Source: Microbacterium sp. LWH11-1.2
GTDB taxonomy: Bacteria > Actinomycetota > Actinomycetes > Actinomycetales > Microbacteriaceae
DNA length: 64,000 nucleotides
Assembly: GCF_038397745.1 (NCBI RefSeq)
Contig: NZ_CP151636.1
Coordinates: 558,001 to 622,000, forward strand
Direction: 5' to 3'
Shown here: in pieces, positions 54,410-64,000 of the stretch
How positions within the stretch are numbered: position 1 is the stretch's first letter
How the letters are laid out: every line of letters begins with the position of its first letter
The notes under the pieces: generated by a model
Database searches by the model: none
The model's input: only the letters and a program-made list of their open reading frames with translations
Told to the model about the DNA's origin: nothing
Position numbers and translations under genes: made by a program

Positions 54410-57007
54410 ATGAGCGGAGAGCAGGCCCTTCGACAAGCTCCGGGACCCACGAGGGAGCAGAGACCACGAGGTCGCCTCCGCGTGCTCCTCGGCGCCGCGC
54501 CTGGTGTGGGGAAGACGTTCGAGATGCTCGCCGAAGGGCGGCGCCTGCACGACGAGGGCCACGACGTCGTCATCGCCCTCGTCGAGACGCACGAGCGCGC
54601 CGCGACGATCGCGCAGGCCGTCGGCCTCGAAGAGGTCGCCCGTCGCGTCGACCAGCATCGCGGCGTCCCGCTGACCGAGCTCGACCTCGACGCGGTCCTG
54701 GCCCGCGCCCCCGAGATCGCCCTCGTCGACGAGCTCGCGCACACGAACAGCCCCGGCTCGCAGCATCCGAAGCGCTGGCAGGACGTCGAGAGCCTCCTCG
54801 CCGCCGGCATCGACGTGATCACGACCGTGAACGTGCAGCACATCGAGTCGCTGAACGCCGTGGTCGAGAAGATCACGGGCATCGCCCAGCAGGAGACGAT
54901 CCCGGATGCCGTGGTGCGCGCAGCCGACGAGATCGAGGTCGTCGACCTCGCACCGCAGTCGCTGCGGGACCGGCTCTCCGCGGGTCTCGTCTACCCGGCC
55001 GAGCGCATCGACGCCGCCCTGTCGAACTACTTCCGCCTCGGCAACCTCACCGCGCTCCGCGAGCTCGCTCTCCTGTGGCTCGCCGACGAGGTCGACAGCG
55101 CGCTGCGCACCTACCGCGCGGAGCAGGGCATCGAGGGCACCTGGCAGGCGCGCGAGCGCGTGGTCGTCGCGCTCACCGGCGGGCCGGAGGGCGAGACCCT
55201 GCTGCGCCGCGGCGCGAGGATCGCCGCGCGGTCCGCCGGCGGAGAGCTGCTGGCCGTGCACGTATCCGCCCAGGACGGGCTCCGCGACGAGACGCCCGGC
55301 GCCCTCGCCGCCCAGCGCACCCTCGTCGAGTCGCTCGGCGGCAGCTACCACCAGATCGTCGGCGACGACATCCCCGCGACCCTCGTCGAGTTCGCACAGG
55401 GCGCCGACGCCACGCAGCTCGTCATCGGCGTCAGCCGCCGTGGACGCCTCACCGCGGCACTGACCGGACCGGGCATCGGCTCCGAGGTGATCCGGCGCTC
55501 CGGCGACATCGACGTGCACATCGTCACGCACGCGGCCGCCGGAGGGCGACTCGCGCTCCCCCGCATCACCGGCGGGGCACTCGGCTGGCGGCGGCAGGTG
55601 CTCGGGTTCGCGGTCGCCCTGCTGTTCGGCCCGCTGCTCTCCTGGGTGATGTTCACGTTCCGCTCCCCCGAGTCCATCACGGCCGAGGTGCTCGCCTATC
55701 AGCTGCTGGTCGTGGTGGTCGCCCTGATCGGCGGCATCCGTCCTGCGGTCTTCGCGGCGGTGCTCTCGGGCATCACGCTCGACTTCCTCTTCGTCGCGCC
55801 CCTGTTCACGATCACGGTCGCGCATCCGCTGCACGCGCTCGCTCTCTCGCTCTACGTCGTCATCGCGATCCTCGTCAGCATCATCGTCGACCAGGCCGCC
55901 CGTCGCGCTCGCACAGCGCAGCGCGCCGCAGCCGAGGCCGAGCTGCTCGCTGCCGTCGCGGGCAACGTCCTCCGCGGCGACAACGCCGTGCTGGCCCTCG
56001 TGAGCCGCACCCGAGAGGCCTTCGGGCTCAGCGGCGTGCGACTGCTCTCACCCGACGGCGAGGTGCTCGCGAGCGACGGCGAGCCCGTGGCCGACGGCCG
56101 CGCCACGACGATCCCGGTCGGCATCGGCGCCGACGGAGCTGCCCGTGCCGTGCTCGAGCTGAACGGGGAGCCGCTCGCCGGCCCCGAACGCCGCCTGCTC
56201 GATGCGATCGTGGCGCAGCTGTCGGCGGCGATCGAGCACACCGATCTGCGCGCGACCGCCCTCGAGGCCGAGGCGCTGGCCGAGACCGATCAGGTGCGCA
56301 GCGCCCTGCTCTCGGCGGTCAGCCACGACATCCGCCGTCCGCTGGCATCGGCGGTCGCCGCGATCGGAGGGTTGCGCGGTGCCCAGGAGCTGTCGGCATC
56401 CGATCGCGCCGAGCTGCTCGCCACCGCCGACGAGAGTCTCGCGACGCTGTCGACCCTCGTCACCGATCTGCTCGACGTGAGCCGCGTGCAGGCGGGGGTC
56501 CTGGCGGTCTCGGCGACACGGCTGGACGCGACGGCTCCGATCCTCGCCGCGGTCGACGAGCTCGGTCTCGGTCCCGCCGACGTCGACCTGGCCCTCGATC
56601 CGGCGCTGCCCGCGCTGCAGGCCGACCCGGTGCTGCTGCAGCGGGTGCTCGTGAACGTGCTCGCCAACGCGCACCGTCACGCGCCCGAAGGCAGCCGGGT
56701 ACTCGTGTCGACCAGCGCACTCGGCGACCGCGCCGAGATCCGCGTGATCGATCGCGGCGCCGGCGTCGCCCCCGAGAGACGCGACCGCATCTTCCAGCCC
56801 TTCCAGCGGTTCGGCGACACCGACAACACCACGGGACTCGGTCTGGGACTCGCCCTGTCGCGCGGATTCACCGAGGGCATGGGCGGTACTCTGACACCCG
56901 AGGACACGCCGGGTGGCGGCCTCACGATGGTCATCTCCCTGCCGCTGGTCGCAGGGTCCACCGACCTTCGACAGGCTCAGGACCCGCGAGAGACAGAGGC
57001 ACAGTGA
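54410..57007 (+). CDS. kdpD: Potassium sensor histidine kinase KdpD
   Basis: Membrane kinase of 865 residues. The KdpD N-terminal domain has Walker A GAAPGVGKT (residues 28-36) and ALVDELAHTNSPGSQHPKRW, then a Usp-like domain, four close helices near residues 395-500 (LGFAVALLFGPLLSWVMFTF and others), a GAF-like domain, the phospho-acceptor histidine in LLSAVSHDIRRPLASAVAAI, and the ATPase motifs LVNVLANAHRHAP and GLGLGLALSRGFTEGMGG. The ATG at 54410 has a GGAGGG site. Both ends contain translated copies of an intergenic repeat (ALRQAPGPT, DLRQAQDPR). It overlaps kdpE. Confidence 0.95.
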   Translation: MSGEQALRQAPGPTREQRPRGRLRVLLGAAPGVGKTFEMLAEGRRLHDEGHDVVIALVETHERAATIAQAVGLEEVARRVDQHRGVPLTELDLDAVLARAPEIALVDELAHTNSPGSQHPKRWQDVESLLAAGIDVITTVNVQHIESLNAVVEKITGIAQQETIPDAVVRAADEIEVVDLAPQSLRDRLSAGLVYPAERIDAALSNYFRLGNLTALRELALLWLADEVDSALRTYRAEQGIEGTWQARERVVVALTGGPEGETLLRRGARIAARSAGGELLAVHVSAQDGLRDETPGALAAQRTLVESLGGSYHQIVGDDIPATLVEFAQGADATQLVIGVSRRGRLTAALTGPGIGSEVIRRSGDIDVHIVTHAAAGGRLALPRITGGALGWRRQVLGFAVALLFGPLLSWVMFTFRSPESITAEVLAYQLLVVVVALIGGIRPAVFAAVLSGITLDFLFVAPLFTITVAHPLHALALSLYVVIAILVSIIVDQAARRARTAQRAAAEAELLAAVAGNVLRGDNAVLALVSRTREAFGLSGVRLLSPDGEVLASDGEPVADGRATTIPVGIGADGAARAVLELNGEPLAGPERRLLDAIVAQLSAAIEHTDLRATALEAEALAETDQVRSALLSAVSHDIRRPLASAVAAIGGLRGAQELSASDRAELLATADESLATLSTLVTDLLDVSRVQAGVLAVSATRLDATAPILAAVDELGLGPADVDLALDPALPALQADPVLLQRVLVNVLANAHRHAPEGSRVLVSTSALGDRAEIRVIDRGAGVAPERRDRIFQPFQRFGDTDNTTGLGLGLALSRGFTEGMGGTLTPEDTPGGGLTMVISLPLVAGSTDLRQAQDPRETEAQ
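54428..54449 (+). repeat. Dispersed repeat arm inside the 5' end of kdpD
   Basis: CTTCGACAAGCTCCGGGACC (from 54428) differs from the arm of the hairpin at 18255-18276 at only two positions. It is read in frame as ALRQAPGPT in the non-conserved N-terminal tail of KdpD, before the Walker A region. Confidence 0.85.
56966..56985 (+). repeat. Dispersed repeat arm inside the 3' end of kdpD
   Basis: CTTCGACAGGCTCAGGACCC (56966-56985) matches the same arm as 18255-18276 with a one-base deletion. It is read as DLRQAQDPR in the last 15 residues of KdpD, after the conserved ATPase domain. Confidence 0.85.
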
Positions 57008-57675
57008 AGCTCCTCATCGCCGACGACGACCCGCAGATGGTGCGGGCTCTACGGATCACCCTCGCGGCCCACGGCTACGAGGTCGTCGTCGCAGCGGACG
57101 GAGCGGCAGCGATCGCGGCCGCGGCGCAGACGCATCCCGACCTCATCATGCTCGACCTCGGGATGCCGCAGCTCGACGGCATCGAGGTGATCCAGGCCCT
57201 GCGCGGCTGGACGAACGTGCCGATCATCGTGGTGTCGGGCCGCACCGGCTCCGCCGACAAGGTCGAGGCGCTGGATGCCGGAGCCGACGACTTCGTCACC
57301 AAGCCGTTCCAGGTGGACGAGCTACTGGCACGGCTGCGGGCGCTCTCCCGCCGATCCGCTCCCGCCGGGGGCGAGTCGGTGGTGATGTTCGCCGACGTCG
57401 TCGTGGATCTCTCGACGAAGACCGTCACACGGGCCGGCGCCCGCGTGCACCTGACCCCGACCGAGTGGCGGATGCTGGAGCATCTGTCGCGGCATCCGGG
57501 CGCTCTCGTCACGCGTCAGGACCTGCTGAAGGAGATCTGGGGCAGCGAGCAGGTGTCGGATTCCGGATACCTGCGGCTCTACATGTCGCAGCTGCGCAAG
57601 AAGCTCGAACACGAGCCGGGCGCGCCCGTGCACCTGCTCACCGAGTCGGGGATGGGCTACCGGCTCGTGCTCTGA
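57004..57675 (+). CDS. kdpE: Response regulator KdpE
   Basis: OmpR-family regulator of 223 residues, the partner of KdpD. KLLIADDDPQMVRALRITLA opens the receiver domain; the aspartate in DLIMLDLGMPQLDG is the phospho-acceptor and TKPFQVDELLARLRAL has the conserved lysine. The winged helix LTPTEWRMLEHLSRHPGALV and LRLYMSQLRKKLEHEPGAPV follows. The start GTG (57004) overlaps the kdpD stop (GTGA). No kdpFABC genes are in the window. Confidence 0.95.
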   Translation: MKLLIADDDPQMVRALRITLAAHGYEVVVAADGAAAIAAAAQTHPDLIMLDLGMPQLDGIEVIQALRGWTNVPIIVVSGRTGSADKVEALDAGADDFVTKPFQVDELLARLRALSRRSAPAGGESVVMFADVVVDLSTKTVTRAGARVHLTPTEWRMLEHLSRHPGALVTRQDLLKEIWGSEQVSDSGYLRLYMSQLRKKLEHEPGAPVHLLTESGMGYRLVL

Positions 57676-58460
57676 GCGACCGCCCGGCGGCGACGGAGCG
57701 AAGCGACGACGCCGGCCAGGACCAACAGCACGGTCACGATGATCGCCGTGACCGCGGTCGTGGTGCTCTCCGGCTCACCCGTCAGGCGCCCGACGGCCAG
57801 CCAGGCGAGACCCCACGCGGTCGCGAGTGCCGGGGCGATACGGCCGGTGAACCAGGCGGATGCCGCGCCGATCACGAGCACGACGACCAGCACGGCGACG
57901 GCCCAGACCTCGGCCTGATCCGCCCAGCCCTCGGGGGCGATCTGCGTGAGCCACGCGGCGATGTTGGCGACGGTCGCGATCGTCACCCAGCCGAAATGGA
58001 GGCCGTTCGCGCCGTCGGTGAGGATGCGGTCGGCGAGATTCTTCGCCGGGAAACGCCCCAGCAGCACGATCACCCGTGCGATCGTCGCCAGCAGCAGCAC
58101 GATGACGATCCAGGTGAGGACGAGCGTGAGGAACTGGGCCGTCACGAGCCACAGCCCGTTCAGCACCATCGTCGCCGCGACCCATCCGCCGACGGCGCGC
58201 TGGCGCTCGTCCGCGCGCTGCGCCGGGAGTGCCTGCCACACCGTGTACGCGATCAGTCCGAGGTAGATCAGGGACCAGATCGAGAAGGCGGGGCCGGCCG
58301 GGGCGAGGTACGACCCCTGCGCTGAGAGCGCGCCGTCCTGCAGCTCGTCCACCGAGGTTCCGCCGAAGGCACCGGATCCCACGGCGGCGGCGATCAGCAT
58401 GAAGGATGCCGAGGCGATGATCACGGTCTGGCGGATGATGTCCTGCGTCCGGGATTCCAT
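57657..58460 (-). CDS. TspO/MBR-like (tryptophan-rich sensory) membrane protein
   Basis: A 267-residue membrane protein with seven or so helices. LAPAGPAFSIWSLIYLGLIA is the family hallmark, with tryptophans in MVLNGLWLVTAQFLT, GLHFGWVTIATVANIAAWLT and ATAWGLAWLAVG. It is longer than the five-helix TspO. The stop codon lies 19 bp inside the end of kdpE, so the two genes converge and overlap. The start is not certain: ATG 58460 is preferred and an in-frame ATG lies at 58508. The role, perhaps porphyrin or light/oxygen related, is unknown. Confidence 0.8.
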   Translation of the reverse strand: MESRTQDIIRQTVIIASASFMLIAAAVGSGAFGGTSVDELQDGALSAQGSYLAPAGPAFSIWSLIYLGLIAYTVWQALPAQRADERQRAVGGWVAATMVLNGLWLVTAQFLTLVLTWIVIVLLLATIARVIVLLGRFPAKNLADRILTDGANGLHFGWVTIATVANIAAWLTQIAPEGWADQAEVWAVAVLVVVLVIGAASAWFTGRIAPALATAWGLAWLAVGRLTGEPESTTTAVTAIIVTVLLVLAGVVASLRRRRAVAQSTSR

Positions 58461-58535
58461 GGCTGCGACACTAGCCTCCCTCTGCGCGCCCGGCAGGAGG
58501 ATTGACAACCGGCATCCAACTCGCTAACCAGGTAA

Positions 58536-60074
<1,539 letters not shown>

Positions 60075-60119
60075 CATCCGCCCGCGTTCGGTCGAGCGCT
60101 GTACGCCTCACCAGGTCTT

Positions 60120-60168
60120 GTGCGCCTGCCAAGGTCGGAATCCTCGGATCCCGCCTTGTCAGGCGCAC
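60120..60168. terminator. Hairpin between convergent hydrolase and siderophore genes
   Basis: GTGCGCCTGCCAAGGTCGG (60120-60138) pairs with CCGCCTTGTCAGGCGCAC (60151-60168) with two mismatches or bulges and a 12-base loop. It is in the 149-bp gap between convergent genes, so it may work for both strands. The rest of the gap shows nothing else. Confidence 0.8.
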
Positions 60169-60223
60169 TTGTCCGTGCCACGCGCACGCACGACGGACGC
60201 GCAGATGCGACCGTGGCGGTCGC

Positions 60224-61183
60224 TCAGCCGCGCATCGCGACGCCGCGGCGCCAGTAGCCCATGAAGGCGACCTGCGAGCGGTCGATGCCGAGGTCCTTCA
60301 CCAGGTGGCGACGAAGAGTCGTGACGACGCCGCTCTCTCCCGCGATCCAGAAGTACCGCTCCGCCGGAGCATCCGCCACCGTGATGTCCTCGCCGAGACC
60401 CGAGTAGTCCGGCGTCTCCCAGAGCAGCTCCTCGGTGTCGATGTCCTTCACGCGGATCTCCTCGGCGGCATCCGCGTCACCCAGGTAGCCGAGCACGGCG
60501 GGGATGAGCGTCAGTCCGTGCAGCTCACCGGCATCGCGCGGAAGCCAGTGCACCTCGACGTCCGACGGCGCGTCGATCGCCAGGATGTCGGCCGGCGTCG
60601 GCACCTCGATGAAGGCGACGCCGCGCAGATCGCGCGGAGCGTCCTCGAGGATGCGGGCGATGGCCGGGGCCGCCGTCTCGTCGCCGACGAGCACGACGGA
60701 GCGGGCGCTGCCCGGTTCGTACTCGGCGCCGCCGTGCGCATCGGCATCCACACCGCGGCGCGGCCCGACCAGGAACAGCTCCTGCCCGACGGCGGCCCGG
60801 CTCGCCCACAGCGAGGCGGGGCCGGTCAGCCCCGGCTCCAGATGCAGCACGAAGTCCACGACGACCTCGGTGCCGGCCTCGGTCACCCGCAGCTCGCGCA
60901 CGGAGTAGGTGCGCATCGAACCGCGCTCCTCCTCCGGAACGGCGAGGTACGAGCCCCACCAGTCGTGCGAGGACCGATCGATCGGAGGCAGGATGCCGGA
61001 TGCCGGCGGGAAGACGAGCTTGATGCGGGAGTCGAAGACCTCGCCCGGCGTGCCGAACTCGGACAGCTCGTCGCCCCCGAACGTCACCCGGACGAAGGAG
61101 GGCGAGACGCGATCGACCGCGCGCACCTCGGCGCGGGTGAGGATGTAGGTGGGGCGGTCGGTGATGGTCGTCTCAGCGGACAT
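60224..61183 (-). CDS. Siderophore-interacting protein (FAD-dependent ferric reductase)
   Basis: Cytoplasmic flavoenzyme of 319 residues that reduces ferric siderophores to free the iron. The FAD-binding motif is SMRTYSVRELRVTEAGTEVV, then FVLHLEPGLTGPASLWASRA. SVVLVGDETAAPAIARILED is the nucleotide site, and the C-terminal YFWIAGESGVVTTLRRHLVK is typical of ViuB/FhuF-unrelated SIP proteins. Its ATG lies 11 bp inside the end of the ATPase gene, so it is the last gene of the siderophore operon. Confidence 0.94.
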   Translation of the reverse strand: MSAETTITDRPTYILTRAEVRAVDRVSPSFVRVTFGGDELSEFGTPGEVFDSRIKLVFPPASGILPPIDRSSHDWWGSYLAVPEEERGSMRTYSVRELRVTEAGTEVVVDFVLHLEPGLTGPASLWASRAAVGQELFLVGPRRGVDADAHGGAEYEPGSARSVVLVGDETAAPAIARILEDAPRDLRGVAFIEVPTPADILAIDAPSDVEVHWLPRDAGELHGLTLIPAVLGYLGDADAAEEIRVKDIDTEELLWETPDYSGLGEDITVADAPAERYFWIAGESGVVTTLRRHLVKDLGIDRSQVAFMGYWRRGVAMRG

Positions 61184-61973
61184 GATGCCTCCCGATAGGT
61201 GTGACCATCGGCTTTCCGGAAACCGGGTCGGTCGTGATCTGGTTGGCGAGGCCGAAGACCTCTTCCACGATGTCGGCGGTGATGACCTCGTGCGGGGCGC
61301 CGGTGGCATGCACCCGCCCGGCCTTCATCGCGACGAGCTCGTCGGCGTACCGCGCGGCCATGTTGAGGTCGTGCAGCACCATGACGATCGTCGTGCCGCG
61401 CGAGACGCTCAGGTCGGTGAGCAGGTCGAGCACCTCGATCTGGTGCGCCACGTCGAGGAACGTCGTCGGCTCGTCGAGCAGCAGGATGTCGGTCTCCTGC
61501 GCGAGCGCCATCGCGATCCACACACGCTGGCGCTGTCCGCCCGAGAGCTCGTCGACGCTGCGGTCGGCGAGGTCGGAGACCCCGGTCGCCTCGAGCGCAT
61601 CCGCCACGACCTCGTAGTCGTGGGCGCTCCACCGGGCGAGTGCCTTCTGATGCGGGTGGCGTCCCCGTCCGACGAGGTCGGCGACGGCGATGCCCTCCGG
61701 CGCGATCGGCGACTGCGGCAGCAGACCGAGGATGCGCGCGACCTCTTTGGTGGGACGCGCGTGCACCGAGGTGCCGTCGAGCACGATCTGCCCCGCCGTG
61801 GGAGAGAGCAGACGCGCGAGCGAACGCAGCAGCGTCGACTTGCCGCATCCGTTCGCTCCGACGATGGTCGTGATCTTGCCGGGCGCGATCTGCAGGTCGA
61901 GGCCGTCGATGATGGTGCGATCGCCGTAGGCGAGGGTCACCCCCTCCGCCGACAGAGTGTGCGAGACGGTCAT
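61173..61973 (-). CDS. Siderophore ABC transporter ATP-binding protein (FecE type)
   Basis: ATPase of 266 residues. Walker A is TTIVGANGCGKSTLLRSLAR, the signature LSGGQRQRVWIAMALAQETD, and Walker B ILLLDEPTTFLDVAHQIEVL, all as in FecE/FepC. It overlaps the permease gene by ATGA and the siderophore-interacting gene by 11 bp. It energises uptake of an iron-siderophore whose kind cannot be told here. Confidence 0.96.
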   Translation of the reverse strand: MTVSHTLSAEGVTLAYGDRTIIDGLDLQIAPGKITTIVGANGCGKSTLLRSLARLLSPTAGQIVLDGTSVHARPTKEVARILGLLPQSPIAPEGIAVADLVGRGRHPHQKALARWSAHDYEVVADALEATGVSDLADRSVDELSGGQRQRVWIAMALAQETDILLLDEPTTFLDVAHQIEVLDLLTDLSVSRGTTIVMVLHDLNMAARYADELVAMKAGRVHATGAPHEVITADIVEEVFGLANQITTDPVSGKPMVTPIGRHHVR

Positions 61974-63043
61974 AGCGAACCCCCGGAGCGGTTGGTGCGG
62001 ATGAGGAGATAGATCAGGTACGGAGCGCCCAGCACGCCGGTGACGACGCCCACCGGGTAACGCGTGCCGAGCGCGAACTGCGCGATGAGGTCGCCGCCGA
62101 GCACGAGCACCGCGCCGACGAACGCGCTCGGCAGGAGGAGATTCGCGCCGGGGCCGGTGAGGCGTGCGGCGATCGGACCGGCCATGAACGACACGAAGGC
62201 GATCGGACCGGTCGCCGCGGTCGCGAAGGCGAGCAGGGCGACGGCGCTGAGGATGAACAGCAGCCGCGTGGAGTTCACGCGCACCCCGAGGCCCGCCGCC
62301 GAGTCGTCTCCCAGCTGCATCGCCCCGAGCGCGCGTCCCTGCAGCAGCAGGAAGGGCACGATCAGCGCCGAGGCGATCGCGATCGGCAGGACGCGCTCCC
62401 AGGAGGCGTTGTTCAGGCTGCCGGTGAGCCACTGCATCGCGACCTGGATGTCCCAGTTCGGTGCACGCGACAGCAGATACGAGATGACGCTCTGCAGCAT
62501 CAGCGCCACGCCGATCCCGATCAGGATGAGGCGCGTGCCGGCGAAGCCGCCCTTGATCGACAGCAGGTAGATCGTGAGAGCGGTGACGAGGGCGCCGCCG
62601 AGCGCGAGCAGCGAGACCACGGGGCCGCCTGCCGAGAGGACGATGATGCCGAAGACCGCGGCTGCGCTGGCGCCGTTCGAGATGCCGATGATGTCGGGGG
62701 ACGCCAGCGGGTTGCGCAGCAGCGTCTGGAAGGCGACTCCCGCGATGCCGAAGCCGATCCCGGTGAGGACCGCCAGGATCGCGCGGGGCAGACGCAGGTC
62801 GCCCACCGTGAACGATGCGCCGGGGACGGTCTCGCCGAGGATCACGCGGATCACTTCGTCGGGCGTGTAGAACGTGTTGCCGACCATGAGCGCCGTGGCG
62901 AACAGCGCGAAGAGCACGGCGCCGAGCACGATCGTCGCCGTCGCATGGCGGCGGTGACGGGCTCGACGGCCCGCCACCACACGCGCGGTGCGGTGCGCAG
63001 CCGACTCGTCGGAGCGGTGCAGGGTGTGCTCGGTCGTGCTCAC
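61970..63043 (-). CDS. Siderophore ABC transporter permease (FecCD family), second
   Basis: A 357-residue FecCD-family permease with about ten helices. After a long histidine- and arginine-rich N-terminus the family sequence RLPRAILAVLTGIGFGIAGV starts, then NPLASPDIIGISNGASAAAV, and the late ATGPIAFVSFMAGPIAARLT. The start overlaps the stop of the upstream permease by four bases. It makes the heterodimer with it. Confidence 0.95.
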   Translation of the reverse strand: MSTTEHTLHRSDESAAHRTARVVAGRRARHRRHATATIVLGAVLFALFATALMVGNTFYTPDEVIRVILGETVPGASFTVGDLRLPRAILAVLTGIGFGIAGVAFQTLLRNPLASPDIIGISNGASAAAVFGIIVLSAGGPVVSLLALGGALVTALTIYLLSIKGGFAGTRLILIGIGVALMLQSVISYLLSRAPNWDIQVAMQWLTGSLNNASWERVLPIAIASALIVPFLLLQGRALGAMQLGDDSAAGLGVRVNSTRLLFILSAVALLAFATAATGPIAFVSFMAGPIAARLTGPGANLLLPSAFVGAVLVLGGDLIAQFALGTRYPVGVVTGVLGAPYLIYLLIRTNRSGGSL

Positions 63044-64000
63044 AGCTCACGCACCTTCTGACGACGGACGATCCAGATGAAGAACGGGGCTCCGATGATC
63101 GCCGTGATGATGCCGACCTGGATCTCCTCGAATGACGGCGCGATCACCCGGCCGACGATGTCGCTCGCGGTCAGCAGCGCGGCTCCCGCGAGGGCCGAGA
63201 ACGGCAGCAGCCAGCGGTGGTCGGTGCCGATCAGCATCCGGCAGATGTGCGGGACGACGAGCCCGACGAAGCCGATCGGTCCGGCGATCGCGGTGGCGGC
63301 ACCCGCGAGGATGACGGCCCCCAGAGCCGACATCAGCCGGGTGCGGAAGACGTGCTCACCGAGTCCCTTGGCCATGTCGTCGCCGAGAGCGAGCGAGTTC
63401 ATCCCACGCGAGCAGAGGAGGCAGATGAGCGCACCGACCGCGAGGACCGGCGCGGTGAGCGCGATGCGCGGCCACTCCGCACCGCCGACGCCGCCGATCT
63501 GCCAGGACTGGAAGGTCTGCAGCAGGTCGACGCGCGGGAGCATCACGGCGCTGATGAGGGAGGCGAACGCGGCCGAGGTGGCAGCCCCGGCGAGCGCGAG
63601 TTTGAGGGGCGTGGCGCCGCCGCGACCGAGCGAGCCGACGGTGTAGACGAAGACCGCAGCGACCGCCGCGCCGACGATGGCGAAGCCCATCTGCCCGAAC
63701 GGGTTGCTGAGGCCGAAGAAGGCGATCCCCACCACGACCGCGAGCGAGGCGCCGTTCGAGACGCCGAGGATGCCGGGATCGGCGACGGGGTTGCGCGTCA
63801 CGGCCTGCATGGTCGCCCCCGAGAGGGCGAGGGCCGCCCCCACGAGGAGCGCGAGCACCGTGCGCGGGATGCGCTTGACGATCGCGGCCTGCTCGATGGT
63901 GTCGGTCCGGCCGCCGAGGGCCGCGACGATGTCGTCGAACGTCACGGCGCGCACACCGAAGGAGATCGACAGGATGCTGAGGACGAGCAGGAGTCCGACC
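63040..64000 (-). CDS. Siderophore ABC transporter permease (FecCD family), first (5' end off right edge)
   Basis: C-terminal 320 or so residues of a FecCD-family permease. The sequence runs to the edge as VGLLLVLSILSISFGVRAVT, then KRIPRTVLALLVGAALALSG and NPVADPGILGVSNGASLAVV, with the late GPIGFVGLVVPHICRMLIGT. The GTG at 63954 is internal, not the start. The siderophore-binding protein and the operon promoter must lie beyond the window. Confidence 0.95.
   Translation of the reverse strand, partial: VGLLLVLSILSISFGVRAVTFDDIVAALGGRTDTIEQAAIVKRIPRTVLALLVGAALALSGATMQAVTRNPVADPGILGVSNGASLAVVVGIAFFGLSNPFGQMGFAIVGAAVAAVFVYTVGSLGRGGATPLKLALAGAATSAAFASLISAVMLPRVDLLQTFQSWQIGGVGGAEWPRIALTAPVLAVGALICLLCSRGMNSLALGDDMAKGLGEHVFRTRLMSALGAVILAGAATAIAGPIGFVGLVVPHICRMLIGTDHRWLLPFSALAGAALLTASDIVGRVIAPSFEEIQVGIITAIIGAPFFIWIVRRQKVREL

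Noticed and set aside
54367..57675. A single 1102-codon plus-strand frame joining the kdpD region to kdpE
   Set aside because: Only its last 223 codons (KdpE) are real; the earlier part is out of frame with kdpD and arginine-rich.

Overview
The window is 64 kb of a high-GC actinobacterial chromosome, most likely Microbacterium or another Microbacteriaceae genus. I infer this from the base composition, the ATGA/GTGA stop-start overlaps, the frequent GGATGCC/GGCATCC words, many genes that look leaderless, and the gene content. It looks like stable chromosome. I see no rRNA, tRNA, insertion sequence, prophage or CRISPR array, and no clear shift in composition.

Region 1 (1-20.8 kb) is carbohydrate uptake and processing. 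A CUT1 sugar ABC importer (binding protein and two permeases, the last cut by the left edge) lies behind a promoter with two CebR/CelR-like operators. Purine genes (apt, purS, purQ) follow, then a secreted alpha/alpha-barrel protein, a GH13 alpha-glucosidase with its LacI regulator, and a small redox operon (7Fe ferredoxin, FprA-type reductase, flavin reductase, superoxide dismutase) behind a SoxR-type promoter. Next comes a six-gene operon joining a dipeptide-family ABC importer to a GH3 beta-glucosidase, with a divergent TetR gene.

Region 2 (20.8-27.8 kb) holds small regulator/enzyme modules, several with clear palindromic operators: ArsR + SRPBCC, M20 hydrolase + PfkB kinase, TetR + SDR, MarR + VOC.

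Region 3 (25.7-42.8 kb) is a molybdenum island: moaA, an HTH-TOBE regulator with modABC, a TDT anion transporter next to a cytochrome-b/sulfite-oxidase-type fusion, moeB-moeA-moaC-moaD, moaE-mog, a second membrane-anchored sulfite-oxidase-like enzyme, and fdhD with an FdhF/YdeP-type oxidoreductase. The genes cover molybdate import, most cofactor synthesis and three possible user enzymes. mobA is not in the window, although the YdeP-type enzyme should need a guanylylated cofactor.

Region 4 (42.8-58.5 kb) is signalling and ion homeostasis: a small alarmone synthetase; a lipoprotein/adaptor/ABC/FtsX-type export operon divergent from a two-component system; a KimA-type potassium transporter; two tiny ORFs around a hairpin; an ArsB/SLC13-type transporter; kdpD-kdpE without kdpFABC nearby; and a TspO-like membrane protein.

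Region 5 (58.5-64 kb) has a TetR repressor and alpha/beta hydrolase around a textbook repressed promoter, then a siderophore operon (two FecCD permeases, the first cut by the right edge, an ATPase and a siderophore-interacting reductase).

Three families of short inverted repeats are scattered through the window. Two occupy the gap after the binding-protein gene in both sugar importer operons, and one has entered the coding sequence at both ends of kdpD.
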